Assembly: GCA_964618785.1 (NCBI GenBank)
Contig: CAZUCY010000041.1
Location: forward strand, 1 to 26,627
From: FEN-1297 sp964618785
GTDB lineage: Bacteria; Bacteroidota; Ignavibacteria; Ignavibacteriales; Ignavibacteriaceae
Length of the DNA: 26,627 nt
Direction: 5' to 3'
A program made the position numbers and the translations under genes. The notes below the pieces were generated by a model. It saw only the letters and a program-made list of their open reading frames with translations, was not told where the DNA came from and ran no database searches. Below, piece after piece: positions 25,971-26,627 of the stretch (position 1 is the first letter of the stretch; each line of letters starts with the position of its first letter).

Positions 25971-26059
25971 AATTAGAATATAAAATACATTCCACATTTT
26001 AAACATTAAAATATTTAAAAAAATAAATACAATAACCTGAACAAGCCGGAACCAATATG

Positions 26060-26089
26060 ATCTTAAAGTTGAAATGTTTTATATGTCAA
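26060..26089 (-). promoter_or_regulatory. candidate sigma70-type promoter
   Basis: On the minus strand a perfect TTGACA (26089-26084) is followed after 18 bases by TAAGAT (26065-26060), four of six matches to the -10 consensus. It would start a transcript near 26053, giving a leader of about 83 bases before the ATG at 25970. It points at the six-hairpin gene and everything downstream. I do not see the TTTG/TAnnTTTG boxes of Bacteroides-type promoters here. Confidence 0.45.
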
Positions 26090-26224
26090 AAACCTTTTAT
26101 AATGCAATAAGTCAAAAGCATATCGAAAAATATTTTACCGGATTTGGCTATAATTTTATTTATATGGTACTAAATGAATCCCACGCATGGTGGACGGCGT
26201 ATCAATATAGAAATTATTTTTAAT

Positions 26225-26240
26225 CCGCCGCAAGCGGTGG
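26225..26240. repeat. GC-rich palindrome
   Basis: CCGCCGCAAGCGGTGG: stem of 7 pairs (one G-T wobble on the minus-strand transcript) with a 2-base centre, standing alone in AT-rich DNA. It may be a small dispersed repeat or an RNA hairpin after the GH106-like gene. It is not followed by a T-run, so I do not call it a terminator. Confidence 0.45.
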
Positions 26241-26328
26241 GAAACTATCACAATAGAGATTAAAGTCAAACTTGGATAGTGTTTTGAATAACCTCAGACT
26301 TTCTCTATACTTAACATAAATAATTCTC

Positions 26329-26627
26329 TTAGGGTACCATAATCCTTTCATTTACAATAATCTTCACCGGTCCCAATAAACCAGATTCTGTAAGAGGAGA
26401 ATTTGATCTCCATAGTTTCCATGTAGTAAATGTATTTCTTCCGGATGGATCTGCTTTCCCATCAAGAACCCATTGAGGCCATTCAATCAGAGAGCCGGAT
26501 GGATTCCATACCGGGTCTGATTCAACAGTATTCCTTTTACTTTCATCCGGTAATTGCTCATCTCCGATCAACCGGTTTATCCAAAGATTTACTACTTTTA
26601 TTTCGAGTTTATTAACTCCCGGTTTTA
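26329..26627 (-). CDS. GH106-like alpha-L-rhamnosidase, C-terminal part only
   Basis: The frame is open to the right edge, so only the last ~99 codons are present; the TTG that could be read as a start at 26571 is internal. The translation KPGVNKLEIKVVNLWINRLI, followed by GDEQLPD and later WPQWVLDGK, TFTTWKLW, SPLTESGLLGPVKI, is the terminal beta-sandwich that ends GH106 alpha-L-rhamnosidases and related GH2-type sugar-binding domains (NxWxNRLIGD, then GR-TFTTWK and SGLLGPV). The stop codon is intact. Catalytic regions are out of view, so the call rests on the C-terminal signature alone. A second rhamnosidase next to the GH78 gene supports a rhamnose-rich substrate. Confidence 0.8.
   Translation of the reverse strand, partial: KPGVNKLEIKVVNLWINRLIGDEQLPDESKRNTVESDPVWNPSGSLIEWPQWVLDGKADPSGRNTFTTWKLWRSNSPLTESGLLGPVKIIVNERIMVP

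Larger units (their letters stand above)
25971..26328. other. 358-base intergenic region
   Basis: The longest spacer without coding traces. No frame on either strand gives a recognisable protein. It holds a candidate promoter (26060-26089), a near-palindrome at 26181-26193 and a GC-rich palindrome at 26225-26240. No terminator with a T-run is obvious after the GH106-like stop. It probably divides the cluster into two transcription units. Confidence 0.5.

Noticed and set aside
26181..26193. CCACGCATGGTGG near-palindrome as an operator
   Set aside because: The stem is only four pairs, and it lies far upstream of the candidate promoter with no second site. The evidence is too weak.
26329..26571. 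Separate 80-codon gene starting at TTG 26571
   Set aside because: The frame continues upstream to the window edge with GH106-like sequence, so the TTG is an internal codon of a truncated gene.

Overview
All genes in this 26.6 kb window lie on the minus strand, so transcription runs from right to left. Nearly every product carries an export signal and looks like a carbohydrate-active enzyme. One protein ends in a type IX secretion (T9SS) sorting domain with the NYPNPFNPST motif and a C-terminal lysine. Together with the AT-rich spacers and Ala-Gln-type signal peptide ends, this points to the Bacteroidota/Ignavibacteriota (FCB) group. The wording of the sorting domain is most like Ignavibacteria and their relatives. 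That placement is inference; there is no rRNA or other marker gene here.

Layout in transcription order: (1) the last ~99 codons of a GH106-like alpha-L-rhamnosidase, cut by the right edge; (2) a 358-base spacer with a candidate sigma70 promoter and two small palindromes; (3) a large secreted six-hairpin glycosidase-like protein; (4) an orphan scrap of a T9SS sorting domain; (5) a 1037-residue T9SS-exported protein made of a beta-sandwich, a beta-propeller, seven 54-residue FG-GAP/VCBS repeats and the sorting domain; (6) a GH78 alpha-L-rhamnosidase; (7) an SGNH/GDSL esterase; (8) a six-hairpin glycosidase-like protein; (9) a GH36 alpha-galactosidase; (10) a secreted protein that may be a TIM barrel; (11) a Tat-exported GH42-like protein; (12) a GH63-like glycosidase; (13) the ruins of a further secreted enzyme gene; (14) two tandem paralogues of a six-hairpin glycosidase-like family.

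The genes read as a catabolic gene cluster for a branched, probably acetylated heteropolysaccharide containing rhamnose (GH78, GH106) and alpha-galactose (GH36), with other linkages assigned to the unclassified enzymes. Rhamnogalacturonan-type pectin or a microbial exopolysaccharide would fit. No SusC/SusD pair, transporter, regulator or sugar kinase lies inside the window, so uptake and control must be encoded outside it. Only the FG-GAP protein has a T9SS signal. The others appear to be periplasmic or released by another route, which suggests that most of the degradation happens after import of oligosaccharides.

The least expected things seen are two gene ruins (5196-5516 and 22635-22751), the tandem pair with a 146-base perfectly identical stretch, and several glycosidase-like proteins that I cannot assign to a named family.
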